A stretch of 64,000 nt of DNA. It comes from Pseudochelatococcus lubricantis (lineage in GTDB: Bacteria; Pseudomonadota; Alphaproteobacteria; Rhizobiales; Beijerinckiaceae). The position numbers were made by a program, and so were the translations under genes. The stretch is taken from assembly GCF_011762225.1 (NCBI RefSeq), contig NZ_JAASQI010000003.1, positions 1-64,000 of the forward strand. The letters run 5' to 3'. Positions 35,180 to 44,849 of this stretch are shown piece by piece. The notes under the pieces were generated by a model. That model saw only the letters and a program-made list of their open reading frames with translations, was not told the origin of the DNA and did no database searches. How positions within the stretch are numbered: the first letter of the stretch is position 1; each line of letters begins with the position of its first letter.

Positions 35180-37222
35180 TCAGCGTCCCGCGCCGGCGCG
35201 GCCACGGCCGAGCAGCCAGATCAGATATGGGCCGCCGAGCAGGGCGGCGAACAGGCCGAGCGGTAGCTGGTAGGGAAAGGCCACCATGCGTGACAGCCAG
35301 TCGGACAGCATCATCAGCCCGGCACCGATCAGGACACTGCCCGCCATGCAGGGGAGGGGGCGTGCGAGGCCGATGAGCCTCGCCAGATGGGGGGCGATCA
35401 GGCCGATGAAACTCAGCGGACCGACGAACAGCGCGGCGGTCGCCGTCAGCAGGCCGGCGAGCGCGATCAGCGCCGCATGGCTTCGCCGCACCGGAACGCC
35501 CAATGCCCGTGCGGTCACGGCGCCGAGCGGCAGGATGTCGAGCCAGCGGCTCATGAACGGAAGCGGCGCGAGCAGCGCCAGCGCGGCGAGCCCCGCCAGC
35601 AGCGCCTGTTCCGGAGCGGCCATGTTCACGGAGCCGCTGATCCAGCGCAGCAGCGCGAGTGCCTGCACACCGCCGGTGGCGATCACCGCCGTCAGCACGG
35701 CCGAACACAGCGCGCCCATGGCGACGCCTCCGAGCAGCAGGCGCTCCGGGCCGAAACCGCTGCGGGCGGCGATCGCGAGCATCAGCACAAGGACGATGAC
35801 GGCACCCGACGCGGAGGCCGCGAACTGGATGCCGATGCCGGGATCGTCGACGAGATAGAGTACCGCAGTGAGCCCCACGCCCGCGCCGGTGCCGACGCCG
35901 AGGATCTCGGGACTGGCGAGGGGATTGCCCGTGACCCGCTGCAGCAGCATGCCGGCGCCGGCCAGCATCGCGCCGCTCGCGGCGGCGATACCCATATGCG
36001 GCGCCCGCCATGTCAACAGGTCGGCGAACAACGCGCCGGTGGCGATCGTCCAGCCGTCCGGTCCGCGGCCCGCCACAAGGCCGACAGCCGCCATGCACAG
36101 ACAGGCAACGACGATGACGGCGACCAGTCGCCACGGCCGCTCGCTGCGCGCTCCCGCGGCAAGGGCGGCGTGCAGCGACGGCCACTCGGCCATGCGGATG
36201 CGCGGCAGAAGCCACAGCAGCAGCGGGCCGCCAAGCAACGCCGTCGCCGCGCCGGTGGGGATGCGCTCGCCATTGCTGCCCGCGGTCAACTGGATGCAGC
36301 CGTCGGTCAGCCACAACAGGATCGCACCGATGAGCGGAGCGGCGACCATGCGCGCCCGCAGCGTGCGGGCGCCGCCGAGATGTGCAAGCGTGGGCGCGGC
36401 CAGGCCGACGAAGCCGATCACGCCCACCTGGGCGGTCACGGTCGAAGCGAGCCATACCGCGAGCGCGATCACCATGAGCCGCATGGTGTCGACGGCCAGC
36501 CCGAGACTGCGGCTCGCCGCGTCGTCCAGCCCGAGAATGGCGAGTGGCCGCAGCAGCAGCGCGGCAGCCGCCGTCACGATGACCAGCCGGGTGGCGATGG
36601 CCGTGGTGGCACCCCAATCCTGCTGGGTGAGCGAGCCGCCGCCCCAGATGAACAGCGAGAACATGTAGTCGCCATTGGCGAGGATGAGCGCCGTGCTGGC
36701 GGCTGTTGCCGTCAGCGCCGTCATCATGCCGGCGAGCACCACGGAAACGGGCTCCAGCCCCCGCCGCCAGGTCAGCGTCAGGATGAGCGCCGCCGCGCCG
36801 AGGCCGCCCGCCAGCGCGACCCCCTCGCGTGAGATCGCCATCAGTCCCGGGGCTGCGATGGTGGCGGCCGCCATGGCGAGCTGGGCGCCTGCGGCGATGC
36901 CGAGCGTCGACGGTTCGGCCAGCGGGTTGCGCAGCACCCGTTGCAGCAGCAGGCCGGCAAGGCCGAGCGCCGCCCCCGATACGAGCGCCACGGCGGCGCG
37001 GGGAAAGAGACCGTGCGTGAGGATGACCCGGCCGATGTCCTGCATGGGCGGCGCGGCGAAGGCGGGATCGGACAGGTGCAGCACTATCCGCGCCGCGAAC
37101 AGCGCGGCCGCGAGCAGGGCCATCGCACCCCAGAACAGCCATGGGCGGGCGGATCGGCGCTCACGTGCGAGATTCTCGGCCAGACTTTCAGCCAGACGTT
37201 CACCCATGAGAGCGTCCGCCAT
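35180..37222 (-). CDS. fhuB: FhuB-type ferric-hydroxamate ABC permease (fused double permease)
   Basis: A 680-residue protein made of two homologous FecCD/BtuC-type permease halves, as in E. coli FhuB. Each half carries the AxxxGxLLQR and NPLAxPxxLG motifs (GLAGLLLQRVLRNPLAEPST and GAGMLLQRVTGNPLASPEIL) and the ATPase-coupling GLAAPTLAHLGG or GLIAPHLARLIG segment. About twenty membrane spans are visible. It overlaps fhuD by 23 bases and is the last gene of the operon. Confidence 0.93.
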   Translation of the reverse strand: MADALMGERLAESLAENLARERRSARPWLFWGAMALLAAALFAARIVLHLSDPAFAAPPMQDIGRVILTHGLFPRAAVALVSGAALGLAGLLLQRVLRNPLAEPSTLGIAAGAQLAMAAATIAAPGLMAISREGVALAGGLGAAALILTLTWRRGLEPVSVVLAGMMTALTATAASTALILANGDYMFSLFIWGGGSLTQQDWGATTAIATRLVIVTAAAALLLRPLAILGLDDAASRSLGLAVDTMRLMVIALAVWLASTVTAQVGVIGFVGLAAPTLAHLGGARTLRARMVAAPLIGAILLWLTDGCIQLTAGSNGERIPTGAATALLGGPLLLWLLPRIRMAEWPSLHAALAAGARSERPWRLVAVIVVACLCMAAVGLVAGRGPDGWTIATGALFADLLTWRAPHMGIAAASGAMLAGAGMLLQRVTGNPLASPEILGVGTGAGVGLTAVLYLVDDPGIGIQFAASASGAVIVLVLMLAIAARSGFGPERLLLGGVAMGALCSAVLTAVIATGGVQALALLRWISGSVNMAAPEQALLAGLAALALLAPLPFMSRWLDILPLGAVTARALGVPVRRSHAALIALAGLLTATAALFVGPLSFIGLIAPHLARLIGLARPLPCMAGSVLIGAGLMMLSDWLSRMVAFPYQLPLGLFAALLGGPYLIWLLGRGRAGAGR

Positions 37223-38105
37223 CAGAAACGCTCCCGTCGCCGTTCAGGGGGGCGGCGAGGAGTTGCGCGAAGCGGCGGGCGGACGGCAGCGCGCCGAAAT
37301 GATTGACGGGTGCCATAAACGTCACGCGCTTTTCCCGCACCATGGGCAGCGCCCGCCACAGGGCGCTCGTCGCCAGGACGCGGCGGACTTCGGGAGGCGT
37401 CGGCTCCACGACGACCAGCCGTGCCTCGGGCACGCGCGCCAGCGCCTCGATCCCGACAGGAGCGGCGGCGGAATAGCTTGACGCGCCTTCCCATGCATTG
37501 GCGAAGCCGAGCATGCCGAGCACATTGCCGAACAGGCTGTCGTCGCCGAAGGCGCGGAAATGGCGCGCATCGCCCAGGCTGACGACGAAGACCGGGCGTC
37601 GCTCCGCGCCCGAAAGACGCTCGCGGATCGCGGCGAGTTCGCGGCGGGTGCCGTCGACGACGTTTCTTGCCTCGTCCGTCAGGCCGAGACGCTCGCCCAG
37701 CGCCGCCGTGACCTGCTCGGCCCGGGGATAGGGCGGCTCGCCGTGTCGGAACACAGTTGCCGAGAACACCGGCGCAATGCGTTCGTAGAGCGGCCTCATG
37801 TGTTCATAGAAGTTCGAGATCAGGATGAGGTCGGGCTGGACGATGCGCAGCAGCTCGAAGTTGGGCGTGCCGCGCAGTCCGAGATCGGTGACGCTGTCGG
37901 GCACGGCCGGCACGATCACCTGCCTGCGGAACTGGATGAGTTCTGTTGCCGCCACGGGTATCATGCCGAGCGCCAGCGCCGTTTCCAGCGTCGCCCAATC
38001 GATCGCCGCGATGCGTTGCGCCGTTCCCCGCGCCAGCGCGGCATTCCCGAAAGCCATGCCCGCCAGGGCAAGCGCCGCGCGGCGCGTTATCGCGTGACGA
38101 TGCAT
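37200..38105 (-). CDS. fhuD: FhuD-type ferric-siderophore binding protein
   Basis: A 301-residue periplasmic protein of the helical-backbone metal-receptor class. A Tat-like signal is present (ITRRAALALAGMAFGNAALA). The FhuD pattern includes AAIDWATLETALALGMIPVA, VTDLGLRGTPNFELLRIVQP and DLILISNFYEHMRPLYERIA. It delivers hydroxamate-type siderophores to the FhuB permease. It lies six bases after fhuC. Confidence 0.9.
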   Translation of the reverse strand: MHRHAITRRAALALAGMAFGNAALARGTAQRIAAIDWATLETALALGMIPVAATELIQFRRQVIVPAVPDSVTDLGLRGTPNFELLRIVQPDLILISNFYEHMRPLYERIAPVFSATVFRHGEPPYPRAEQVTAALGERLGLTDEARNVVDGTRRELAAIRERLSGAERRPVFVVSLGDARHFRAFGDDSLFGNVLGMLGFANAWEGASSYSAAAPVGIEALARVPEARLVVVEPTPPEVRRVLATSALWRALPMVREKRVTFMAPVNHFGALPSARRFAQLLAAPLNGDGSVSDGGRSHG

Positions 38106-38111
38106 GGCCGT

Positions 38112-38921
38112 TCACTCAACGTAGGCAATCGGCCTGCCGGTTCCGGGATGCGGAAATATCCCCATGCGCAGGCCATAGAGTTCCTCCAGCACGGCAGACT
38201 TCATGATCGCCTCGGGCGCGCCGCGTGCCATCAGCGCCCCGTCGCGCAGCGCGAGGATGTCGTCGCAGATCGCGGCGGCCATGTTGATGTCGTGCAGCAC
38301 GACCACCGCGCCAAGCCCGCGCGAGCGGCTGAGTCTGCGCACCAGCGACAGCATCTCCGCCTGATGGGCGACGTCGAGCGCCGAGGTCGGTTCGTCGAGC
38401 AGCAGGCAGCGGGTATCCTGCGCCAGCATCATCGCAAGCCAGACCCGCTGGCGCTCCCCGCCCGACAGGCGGTCGACGAGCCGGTCGCGAAAGCCCGCAA
38501 GGCCCGTATCGGCCAGCGCCTCGTCCACCTTCAGCCGGTCGCGCGCGGTGAAGCGGCCGAGCGCTCCGTGCCACGGAAAACGGCCGAGCGCCACGAGTTC
38601 CGTCACCGTCATGCCCTCGGCGGGCGGCGTGAACTGGGGCATGTAGGCGACGGAACGGGCAAAATCGCCCGGGTTCCAGCTCCGGATGTCCTGCCCCATG
38701 AAGCAGAGACGTCCGCCGGTCGGATCGAGTTGGCGCGCCAGCATCCGGATGAGCGTGCTCTTGCCCGAGCCGTTGGGACCGACGAGACCGTGAATGCGCG
38801 CGGGTGCAATCGACAGCGTGAGGCCGGGAAGGATCGTGCGGGAGCCCGCGGAAAAACCGACCCCCTCCAGCTCGTAGAGGGGGACGGTTGAAACATCGGC
38901 GCTGTCGATACGGGATGTCAT
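38112..38921 (-). CDS. fhuC: FhuC-type ferric-siderophore ABC ATPase
   Basis: A 269-residue ATPase with Walker A GPNGSGKST, signature LSGGERQRVWLAMM and Walker B CLLLDEPTSALD, plus the FepC/FhuC-type VTELVALGRFPWHG. The ATG at 38921 overlaps the receptor's TGA (ATGA); an earlier ATG would add 17 unconserved residues inside the receptor gene. The gene order receptor, fhuC, fhuD, fhuB matches hydroxamate uptake operons. Confidence 0.92.
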   Translation of the reverse strand: MTSRIDSADVSTVPLYELEGVGFSAGSRTILPGLTLSIAPARIHGLVGPNGSGKSTLIRMLARQLDPTGGRLCFMGQDIRSWNPGDFARSVAYMPQFTPPAEGMTVTELVALGRFPWHGALGRFTARDRLKVDEALADTGLAGFRDRLVDRLSGGERQRVWLAMMLAQDTRCLLLDEPTSALDVAHQAEMLSLVRRLSRSRGLGAVVVLHDINMAAAICDDILALRDGALMARGAPEAIMKSAVLEELYGLRMGIFPHPGTGRPIAYVE

Positions 38922-41071
38922 AAATCGATATGGGCCTTGAACTTGAACACGCGCCCCTCGGCATAGCCGCACGAGAACTGGGTCTGGCAGCTCGCGACGT
39001 ACTTCTTGTCGAAGAGGTTCGTTATGTTGAGATCGGCGCCCCAGTTGTCGCGCTTGTAGCCGATCCGGGCATCGAACACCGTGGCCGACGGCACCTTCAG
39101 CGTGTTCGCATTGTCGACCCAGGAGGAACCGACATAGCGGACGCCGCCGCCCAGCACGAGGCCCTTCAGCATGCCGCTGTCGAAGGTGTAATCCACGCCC
39201 AGCGCCGCCTGCTGCTCGGGGACGATAAAGGGTGTATTGCCGATCAACGACGTGTCGGCGTCGTCCGTGATCTCAAGATTGAAGGCGGTGAACGACGCCA
39301 GCACGCGCAGGTTGTCGGTGATGTTGACCTTGGCTTCCAGTTCCACACCCTGGGAGTTGACCTCGCCGATCTGGGTTTCGGCAAGATAAGGCCCGGTGAT
39401 GACGTTCTGGCGCGTGAGATCGAAGAAGGACACCGTGAACAGGCCGTCGACGAAAGTAGGCCGGTACTTGACGCCGACTTCGTACTGATGCCCGCTCTCC
39501 GGTTTGAACATGTTGGTGGCGAGCGAGGAACCGACCGAGGGCAGGAAGAAGGTCGCGACGCTCGCATACGGCGTGATGCCGTTGTCGAACTCATAGGCGA
39601 GACCGGCGCGGCCGGAGAATTTCGCGTCCGTGCCCTTGAATTCGGGCGTGCCCTTGGCCTTGGTGTCTACATAATCGTAACGCCCGTTCAGCGTCACGAT
39701 CCAGCCGTCGCCGAAACGCAACTGGTCCTGCACGTAGAGACCGACCTGATTCTGCTTGATGTTCTGATCGATATACGCGCTGCGCAGGCCCTGCAACGCG
39801 CCGTAGACGGGAAATACGGCGCTGATGGGCGTTGCCGCGCCCGTGGCCTGTATCTGGTTCATGTCGACATACTTGTAGTCGAGCCCGAACAGCAGCCGGT
39901 GATTGATCGGCCCGGTGTTGATATCGCCCTCGATCTGGTTGTCGACGGTCACAGTCGTCAGATCGGTCTTGTGGCCGAAGTTGATGCGCTCAAGGAGAAA
40001 ATCCGGGCCGGCGGGAACCGCGGAAAAGCCCTGATAGCCATAGGCATAGAGCGAGCTTTCCTCGATGTCGGCGTAGCCGAACCGGAAGTTCTGCCGCACG
40101 GCCCAGCGATCGTTGAGGGCGTGCTCCAGCTCGTAACCGACGCTGACCTGCTGGCGTTCGTAGAAATCGATGTCCGGCTCGGTGAAGTTTGCGTCGCGGC
40201 GGATGCGCCCGAAGGGTGCCGGGCGCACGGTGCCGATATAGGGAAGGAAGGCACCGCCGCCGTGGTTCTGGTCGAAGAATGTATAGTTGCCGAGCACTGT
40301 CAGGGTGGTGTCGCCCGTGGGCCGCCAGGTGAAGCTCGGCGAGAAGGAGCCGCGCAACTCGTCGGCGAAATCCGTATAGCCATCGCCGCCGATGAAGATG
40401 CCGGAAAAGCGGTAGTCGAACTTGTCGGTCAGCCGGTCGCCGATGTCGACGCCGAGATAGGCGGTGCCCGCGTCGTTGATGCCGGCCTCGAAGTAGCGCT
40501 TGCGCTCGCCCGTGGGGCGCTTGCTGATGTAGTTGACGATGCCGCCCGGATTGCTGCCGCCGTAAAGCACGGAGGCCGGCCCACGCAGGACCTCGATACG
40601 CTCCCGATTGAAGGTGTCGATGTAGAAGCCGGCGAAGGCATAGCTGAACAGCGGCAGGCCGTCGAGATAGGTGCCGCTCTGCGTCGCCTGGAAACCCCGG
40701 ATGAACATCCAGTTGGTATCGCTGTCAGGCCCGAAAGGCTGTGTGAACACACCTGGCGTGTAGCGCAGGGCCTCGTCGACCTTCTGGGCGCCCTGATCGT
40801 CGAGCTGCTGGCGGCCGATGACCGAGACCGACTGGGGAATGGCCTCGATGGGTGTGCTGATTTTCGCGCCCGTCGCGGTGCGCCGCGCGACATAGCCGTT
40901 GACGGGACCGGTCGCCGATTCGCTGCCTGCGGTCGCCTCGATGACCACCGGATCCAGTGTGGTCCCCGACGCGGCCTCCTGCCCGAACGCGGACCAGGAC
41001 AGGCCAATCGTGAACAAAGCGGTCGTATACAGGAGTGTAAAGCTTGAGCCGGGGCGCGCTGCCATCGTCAT
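38918..41071 (-). CDS. TonB-dependent ferric-siderophore receptor (FhuA/FoxA type)
   Basis: A 717-residue outer-membrane receptor. A signal peptide covers about residues 1-30 (FTIGLSWSAFGQ). The plug domain shows TPIEAIPQSVSVIGRQQLDD, RYTPGVFTQPFGPDSDTNWM and IEVLRGPASVLYGGSNPGGI. The barrel ends with RVFKFKAHIDL, finishing in Leu rather than the usual aromatic residue. There is no N-terminal signalling (STN) domain, so regulation is more likely by the adjacent AraC protein than by a sigma/anti-sigma pair. The downstream fhuC, D and B genes complete the uptake route, probably for a hydroxamate siderophore. Confidence 0.92.
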   Translation of the reverse strand: MTMAARPGSSFTLLYTTALFTIGLSWSAFGQEAASGTTLDPVVIEATAGSESATGPVNGYVARRTATGAKISTPIEAIPQSVSVIGRQQLDDQGAQKVDEALRYTPGVFTQPFGPDSDTNWMFIRGFQATQSGTYLDGLPLFSYAFAGFYIDTFNRERIEVLRGPASVLYGGSNPGGIVNYISKRPTGERKRYFEAGINDAGTAYLGVDIGDRLTDKFDYRFSGIFIGGDGYTDFADELRGSFSPSFTWRPTGDTTLTVLGNYTFFDQNHGGGAFLPYIGTVRPAPFGRIRRDANFTEPDIDFYERQQVSVGYELEHALNDRWAVRQNFRFGYADIEESSLYAYGYQGFSAVPAGPDFLLERINFGHKTDLTTVTVDNQIEGDINTGPINHRLLFGLDYKYVDMNQIQATGAATPISAVFPVYGALQGLRSAYIDQNIKQNQVGLYVQDQLRFGDGWIVTLNGRYDYVDTKAKGTPEFKGTDAKFSGRAGLAYEFDNGITPYASVATFFLPSVGSSLATNMFKPESGHQYEVGVKYRPTFVDGLFTVSFFDLTRQNVITGPYLAETQIGEVNSQGVELEAKVNITDNLRVLASFTAFNLEITDDADTSLIGNTPFIVPEQQAALGVDYTFDSGMLKGLVLGGGVRYVGSSWVDNANTLKVPSATVFDARIGYKRDNWGADLNITNLFDKKYVASCQTQFSCGYAEGRVFKFKAHIDL

Positions 41072-41116
41072 TCTTCCGCACGTCGCCAGAAGCCGTCACG
41101 CTGCGGCGCAACCGTT

Positions 41117-42166
41117 TCATGGCAGTCCATCTTGTCGCACGGCGTGTGTAGCATCGACCGCCGGATACTGGATTGAACGTTCTTGTGCTGGATCGGACGA
41201 TTCTGGCTTGTTGTGGACGCCGGGGCGGAACATTCCCGACGGCGGGAGACGGGAAACGGAGCGTGCGGCGACGTGGTCGCGCTTCCAGGCTGCGGGTGTC
41301 GTTCCAACCATCTTGCGGAAGATGCGTGTCAGATGCGCCTGATCCGCGAAGCCCGTCATGGCGGCGACATCGGGCAGCGAGGCATCCTGATGTTCAAGCA
41401 GTTTCTTGACCTTCTCTATCCGCGCCCGCATCAGCCAGCGATGCGGCGGGAGGCCTGTCGACGCCTTGAAGGCGTGGCTGAAATAGGATTGGGACAGTCC
41501 CGTGAGTTCCGCGAGTTCCTCAAGCCGGATCTGACGCAGGCAATTGTCCTCGATGTAAGCGACGGCGCGGCGCAACTGCCATTGCGACAGCCGGCTGCGC
41601 GTGCGCGGCTCCTTCTTCTCCAGCTGAAGAACCGCCGTCAGCAATGCATTGATCAGGCCGTCTCCGTACATGTCGTCCAGACCGCTCGGCTGCATGCATT
41701 CTTCCGCGGTCAGGCGCGCAAGCCGGAGAACCCGGTCGTCGGCGAACATCAGGCGCGGCGTTTCGAGGCGCCGGCTGTCGACCTTCTCGCCCATCCGCGT
41801 CTCAAGGGCACGCCTGTCGAAATGGAGATCGAGATGCCTCAGTCGCCGCAGCGGCTCGGCGCGCGACCAGATGCGCAAGTCCGCCGGAATATAGCAGATG
41901 GGGTTCCCGCCGGCGCTCGCGGCGTGATGGACGGCGCCGTCGGCCGAGTCGACGATGTCGATCCCCGCATCCGCCATTCCGGTGCCGGCGGTCTGTTCCA
42001 GAACGATGAACAGGCGCGGGTCTGGCGATACGTACTCGCCCCAGGCGCCCCCCGGGCAAGCAACCTCCCAGACATCCGCGACCACGCCGCTCCACGAACG
42101 CCAGCTCAGGGGGGAGACGACCTCGACCCCGACATGAAAGCTCTGCATCCGGGGGCGGAAAGACAT
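41117..42166 (-). CDS. AraC-family transcriptional regulator
   Basis: A 349-residue protein. Residues about 210-310 form the AraC DNA-binding domain with two helix-turn-helix units (IRLEELAELTGLSQSYFSHA and LPDVAAMTGFADQAHLTRIF). The N-terminal half is an effector-binding region. The C-terminal ~45 residues are unusual, Pro/Ser/Arg-rich and not conserved. It lies 45 bases before the TonB receptor on the same strand. Comparable regulators (RhrA, PchR) activate siderophore uptake, so activation of the fhu genes by ferri-siderophore is the likely role. Confidence 0.87.
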   Translation of the reverse strand: MSFRPRMQSFHVGVEVVSPLSWRSWSGVVADVWEVACPGGAWGEYVSPDPRLFIVLEQTAGTGMADAGIDIVDSADGAVHHAASAGGNPICYIPADLRIWSRAEPLRRLRHLDLHFDRRALETRMGEKVDSRRLETPRLMFADDRVLRLARLTAEECMQPSGLDDMYGDGLINALLTAVLQLEKKEPRTRSRLSQWQLRRAVAYIEDNCLRQIRLEELAELTGLSQSYFSHAFKASTGLPPHRWLMRARIEKVKKLLEHQDASLPDVAAMTGFADQAHLTRIFRKMVGTTPAAWKRDHVAARSVSRLPPSGMFRPGVHNKPESSDPAQERSIQYPAVDATHAVRQDGLP

Positions 42167-42538
42167 GGCAAGAATCCGTTTGGCTCACAGAATTTATTTA
42201 GAATAGTTATATTTATGGTCAGCATAGCTCAACTAGTCAGCATTCGTTATCACAACGAGCGGCGGTTGCAAATCTATATTATATTTTAATTATAATTCAT
42301 CTAACTATAGTTATACGAGAGCGGGTGCGAAATTTCGGTGGGGAAGTTTCTCTCACGCCGGAGGTGAAATTCCGGTCCGGGTATCGACAACCACGCCATC
42401 ATCTCTCAAGAAGAAAATATTGTTTCAGGCGCCCAAAGAAAAAATGCGTCAACGACCTTCTGCAGGCTTCGGCTTTTTTGACTACGATAGTTTTTCCATC
42501 GTCTTTGCCAAACAAGCCACTCTATTGCGAGCCCTCTT
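42167..42538. other. AT-rich divergent intergenic region
   Basis: This 372-base region between the AraC gene and the oligopeptide-binding gene has no supported coding frame. Positions about 42180-42320 are very AT-rich and contain a 10-base palindrome aactatagtt (42303-42312), likely around the divergent promoters. A GC-richer piece (42340-42400) follows. I see no recognisable riboswitch. Confidence 0.55.
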
Positions 42539-44143
42539 ATGGAACTGAACCGTCGTCATTTCTCGTCTCTCCTTGCTGTTTCCGCGGCTTCTCTGGCCGG
42601 TGGCCCATGGTTTTCCCGGCCTGCGCGTGCCGAAGAGCCTGTCCATGGCGGCACGCTCGTCTTCGTGCAGTCGGAGCAGCCGACCAATCTGGTCGCGCTG
42701 CTGAGCCCGGACGTCTCGCGCGACGTCAGCGGCAAGATCGTCGAGGGATTGCTGGACTACGATTTCGACCTGAAGCCCATTCCGCAGCTCGCGGTTGCAT
42801 GGGAGGTGAGCGAAGACGGCCTGCGCTATACGTTCAGGCTGCGGCAGGGCGTCAAATGGCATGACGGCAAGGACTTCACGTCCGCCGACGTGGCGCATTC
42901 CATCGGCATTGTCAGCGAGAGGCATTCCCGCGCGCGCAGCACCTTCGCCAACCTCGCCGAAATCCAGACGCCGGACGACCATACCGTCGTGCTGCTGCTG
43001 TCGCAGCCGGCGCCGTATCTGCTCGGGGCGCTGCCCGCGTCGGAGGTTCCGATCGTCCCGAAACATCTCTACGAGGGCAAGGATCCGGGCACGAATCCGG
43101 TCAACGCGCGGCCCGTGGGCACCGGGCCGTTCGTCTACAAGGAATGGGTTCGCGGCAGCCACATCCTGCTTGAGCGGAACCCGAACTATTGGGACCAGCC
43201 GAAGCCTTACGTCGACCGCATCGTCTTCCGCACCATCACCGATCCGGGCGCGCGCACCATTCTGTTCGAGACCGGCGAGGCGCATATCGCATCGACGGGC
43301 TCGGTGCCCCTGAGCGAGTTGAAGCGGCTTCTGGCGCTGCCGCACCTTGAGATCACCACGAAAGGGCAGGCTTTCAACGCCGGGGTGACACGGCTGGAAT
43401 TCAACCTCGACAACGATTATCTGAAGCGCCTGCCGGTGCGCCAGGCGATCGCCCACGCCATCGACAAGCAGGCAATCCTCGATACCGTCTTCTACGGTTA
43501 TGGCGCCGTCGTCGACGGGCCGATCAGCGTGGATCTGCCGACCTTCTTTTCCGGCGACCTGCCGCACCATGCCCACGATCCGGCCAAGGCCGAGAAGCTC
43601 CTCGACGAGGCGGGACTCCCGCGTGGCGAGGGCGGTACCCGCTTCAAGCTCATCGCGGACCCGCGCAACCTCTACAACACGGATGTCAAGATCGCCGAAT
43701 ACATCCGTTCGGCCCTGGCGAACGTCGGCATCAACGTGACGATCCGCTCGCAGGATTTCGCTTCCTATATCAAGCGCGTCTATCGCGACAGGGATTTCGA
43801 GCTGATCATCAATTCTATGACCAACACGTTCGATCCCACAATCGGTGTCCAGCGTCTTTACTGGTCGAAGAACTTCAAGCCCGGCGTGCCGTTCTCGAAC
43901 GCCTCCCATTACAGCAACCCGGAGGTCGACAGGTTGCTGGAGGAAGCAGCCGTCAGCCCGGATCAGACGCGGCGCGTGGCGCTTTTCAACAAGTTCCAGC
44001 AGATCGTCGCCGCCGAACTGCCGGACATCAATCTGCTCAGCAATTATTCGTACACGCTCTCGCACAAGAGATTGCGGCAACATACGGTTTCAGCGACCGG
44101 CATATACGGCAATTTTGCCGACGCCTACTTCAGCAAGGCCTGA
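42539..44143 (+). CDS. Family 5 oligopeptide/dipeptide ABC solute-binding protein (orphan)
   Basis: A 534-residue DppA/OppA-type binding protein. A Tat signal ([20 protein letters not shown]) ends near AARA/E at residue 31. Family blocks include [40 protein letters not shown] and [20 protein letters not shown]. Such proteins bind peptides, opines or nickel chelates. No family-5 permease or ATPase genes are adjacent, so it must work with components encoded elsewhere. The ribosome site is weak. Confidence 0.9.
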   Translation: MELNRRHFSSLLAVSAASLAGGPWFSRPARAEEPVHGGTLVFVQSEQPTNLVALLSPDVSRDVSGKIVEGLLDYDFDLKPIPQLAVAWEVSEDGLRYTFRLRQGVKWHDGKDFTSADVAHSIGIVSERHSRARSTFANLAEIQTPDDHTVVLLLSQPAPYLLGALPASEVPIVPKHLYEGKDPGTNPVNARPVGTGPFVYKEWVRGSHILLERNPNYWDQPKPYVDRIVFRTITDPGARTILFETGEAHIASTGSVPLSELKRLLALPHLEITTKGQAFNAGVTRLEFNLDNDYLKRLPVRQAIAHAIDKQAILDTVFYGYGAVVDGPISVDLPTFFSGDLPHHAHDPAKAEKLLDEAGLPRGEGGTRFKLIADPRNLYNTDVKIAEYIRSALANVGINVTIRSQDFASYIKRVYRDRDFELIINSMTNTFDPTIGVQRLYWSKNFKPGVPFSNASHYSNPEVDRLLEEAAVSPDQTRRVALFNKFQQIVAAELPDINLLSNYSYTLSHKRLRQHTVSATGIYGNFADAYFSKA

Positions 44144-44170
44144 ACGCCGCTGTGCAAGTCCCTGTCGCGA

Positions 44171-44188
44171 CGGCGGCCCGGGCCGCCG
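44171..44188. terminator. GC-rich palindrome between convergent genes, possible terminator
   Basis: cggcggcccgggccgccg is a perfect 18-base palindrome 28 bases beyond the oligopeptide-binding gene and before the end of the convergent DMT gene. It could end transcription from both sides. No T-run follows. Confidence 0.3.
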
Positions 44189-44237
44189 CGCGCCTTGTGC
44201 CCGCGACCGGCACGCCGAGAGGGCCGGCGGCGCCGTT

Positions 44238-44585
44238 TCACGCGCGGAACACAAACGCGGCGCCGCAGGCAATCAGTGCGAACCCGATGACATGGTTGAC
44301 GGTTATCGCCTCTTTCAGCCACAGGACGGAAAAGCCGGAGAATACGGCAAGCGTGATCACTTCCTGCATCGTCTTGAGCTGGGCCGTCGAATAGACCTCG
44401 CTGCCCATCCGGTTCGCGGGGACGGCAAGGCAATACTCCATGAACGCAATCCCCCAGCTCGCCAGGATGGCGATCAGCAGCGGAGAGGATTTATATTTCA
44501 GGTGGCCGTACCATGCGAATGTCATGAAGACGTTCGACACGATCAGCATCACAGGGGGCAGCAGCGTGTTCAGGTTGAGCGACAT
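44238..44585 (-). CDS. DMT-superfamily small membrane protein (DUF486)
   Basis: A 115-residue integral membrane protein with four hydrophobic segments, the size of small multidrug-resistance relatives. The DUF486 pattern is recognisable: [38 protein letters not shown], and [20 protein letters not shown]. The ATG at 44585 fits family starts; an upstream ATG would add eight residues. The function of this family is not established. Confidence 0.85.
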   Translation of the reverse strand: MSLNLNTLLPPVMLIVSNVFMTFAWYGHLKYKSSPLLIAILASWGIAFMEYCLAVPANRMGSEVYSTAQLKTMQEVITLAVFSGFSVLWLKEAITVNHVIGFALIACGAAFVFRA

Positions 44586-44849
44586 GGTTGGCCTCGGAGG
44601 TTGCGTCACAAGGCCATAGCATCGGAATTACATCGGGCGGAAGCAGGGGCAACCACGAAATCCGGATTGCCCGTCAAGGCCGAGAGCGGTCCGGACGGCG
44701 GCGTCGATATCGTGCCCGCCGCCGAAGCCGGCGCCAGGAGTATCGCGCGCGTATCCTCTCCTGAACGCGGATGCTTGACGGACGGCCCTCGGGGATGTTT
44801 GCGTTCCTGGCGGAGGGCACCCGACAATTTCCGCATGAAGGAGGAAACA

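Noticed and set aside
35049-37142. Minus-strand 697-codon alternative frame over fhuB
   Set aside because: The overlapping frame encodes a complete FhuB; the alternative is Arg/Gly/Ala-rich without motifs.
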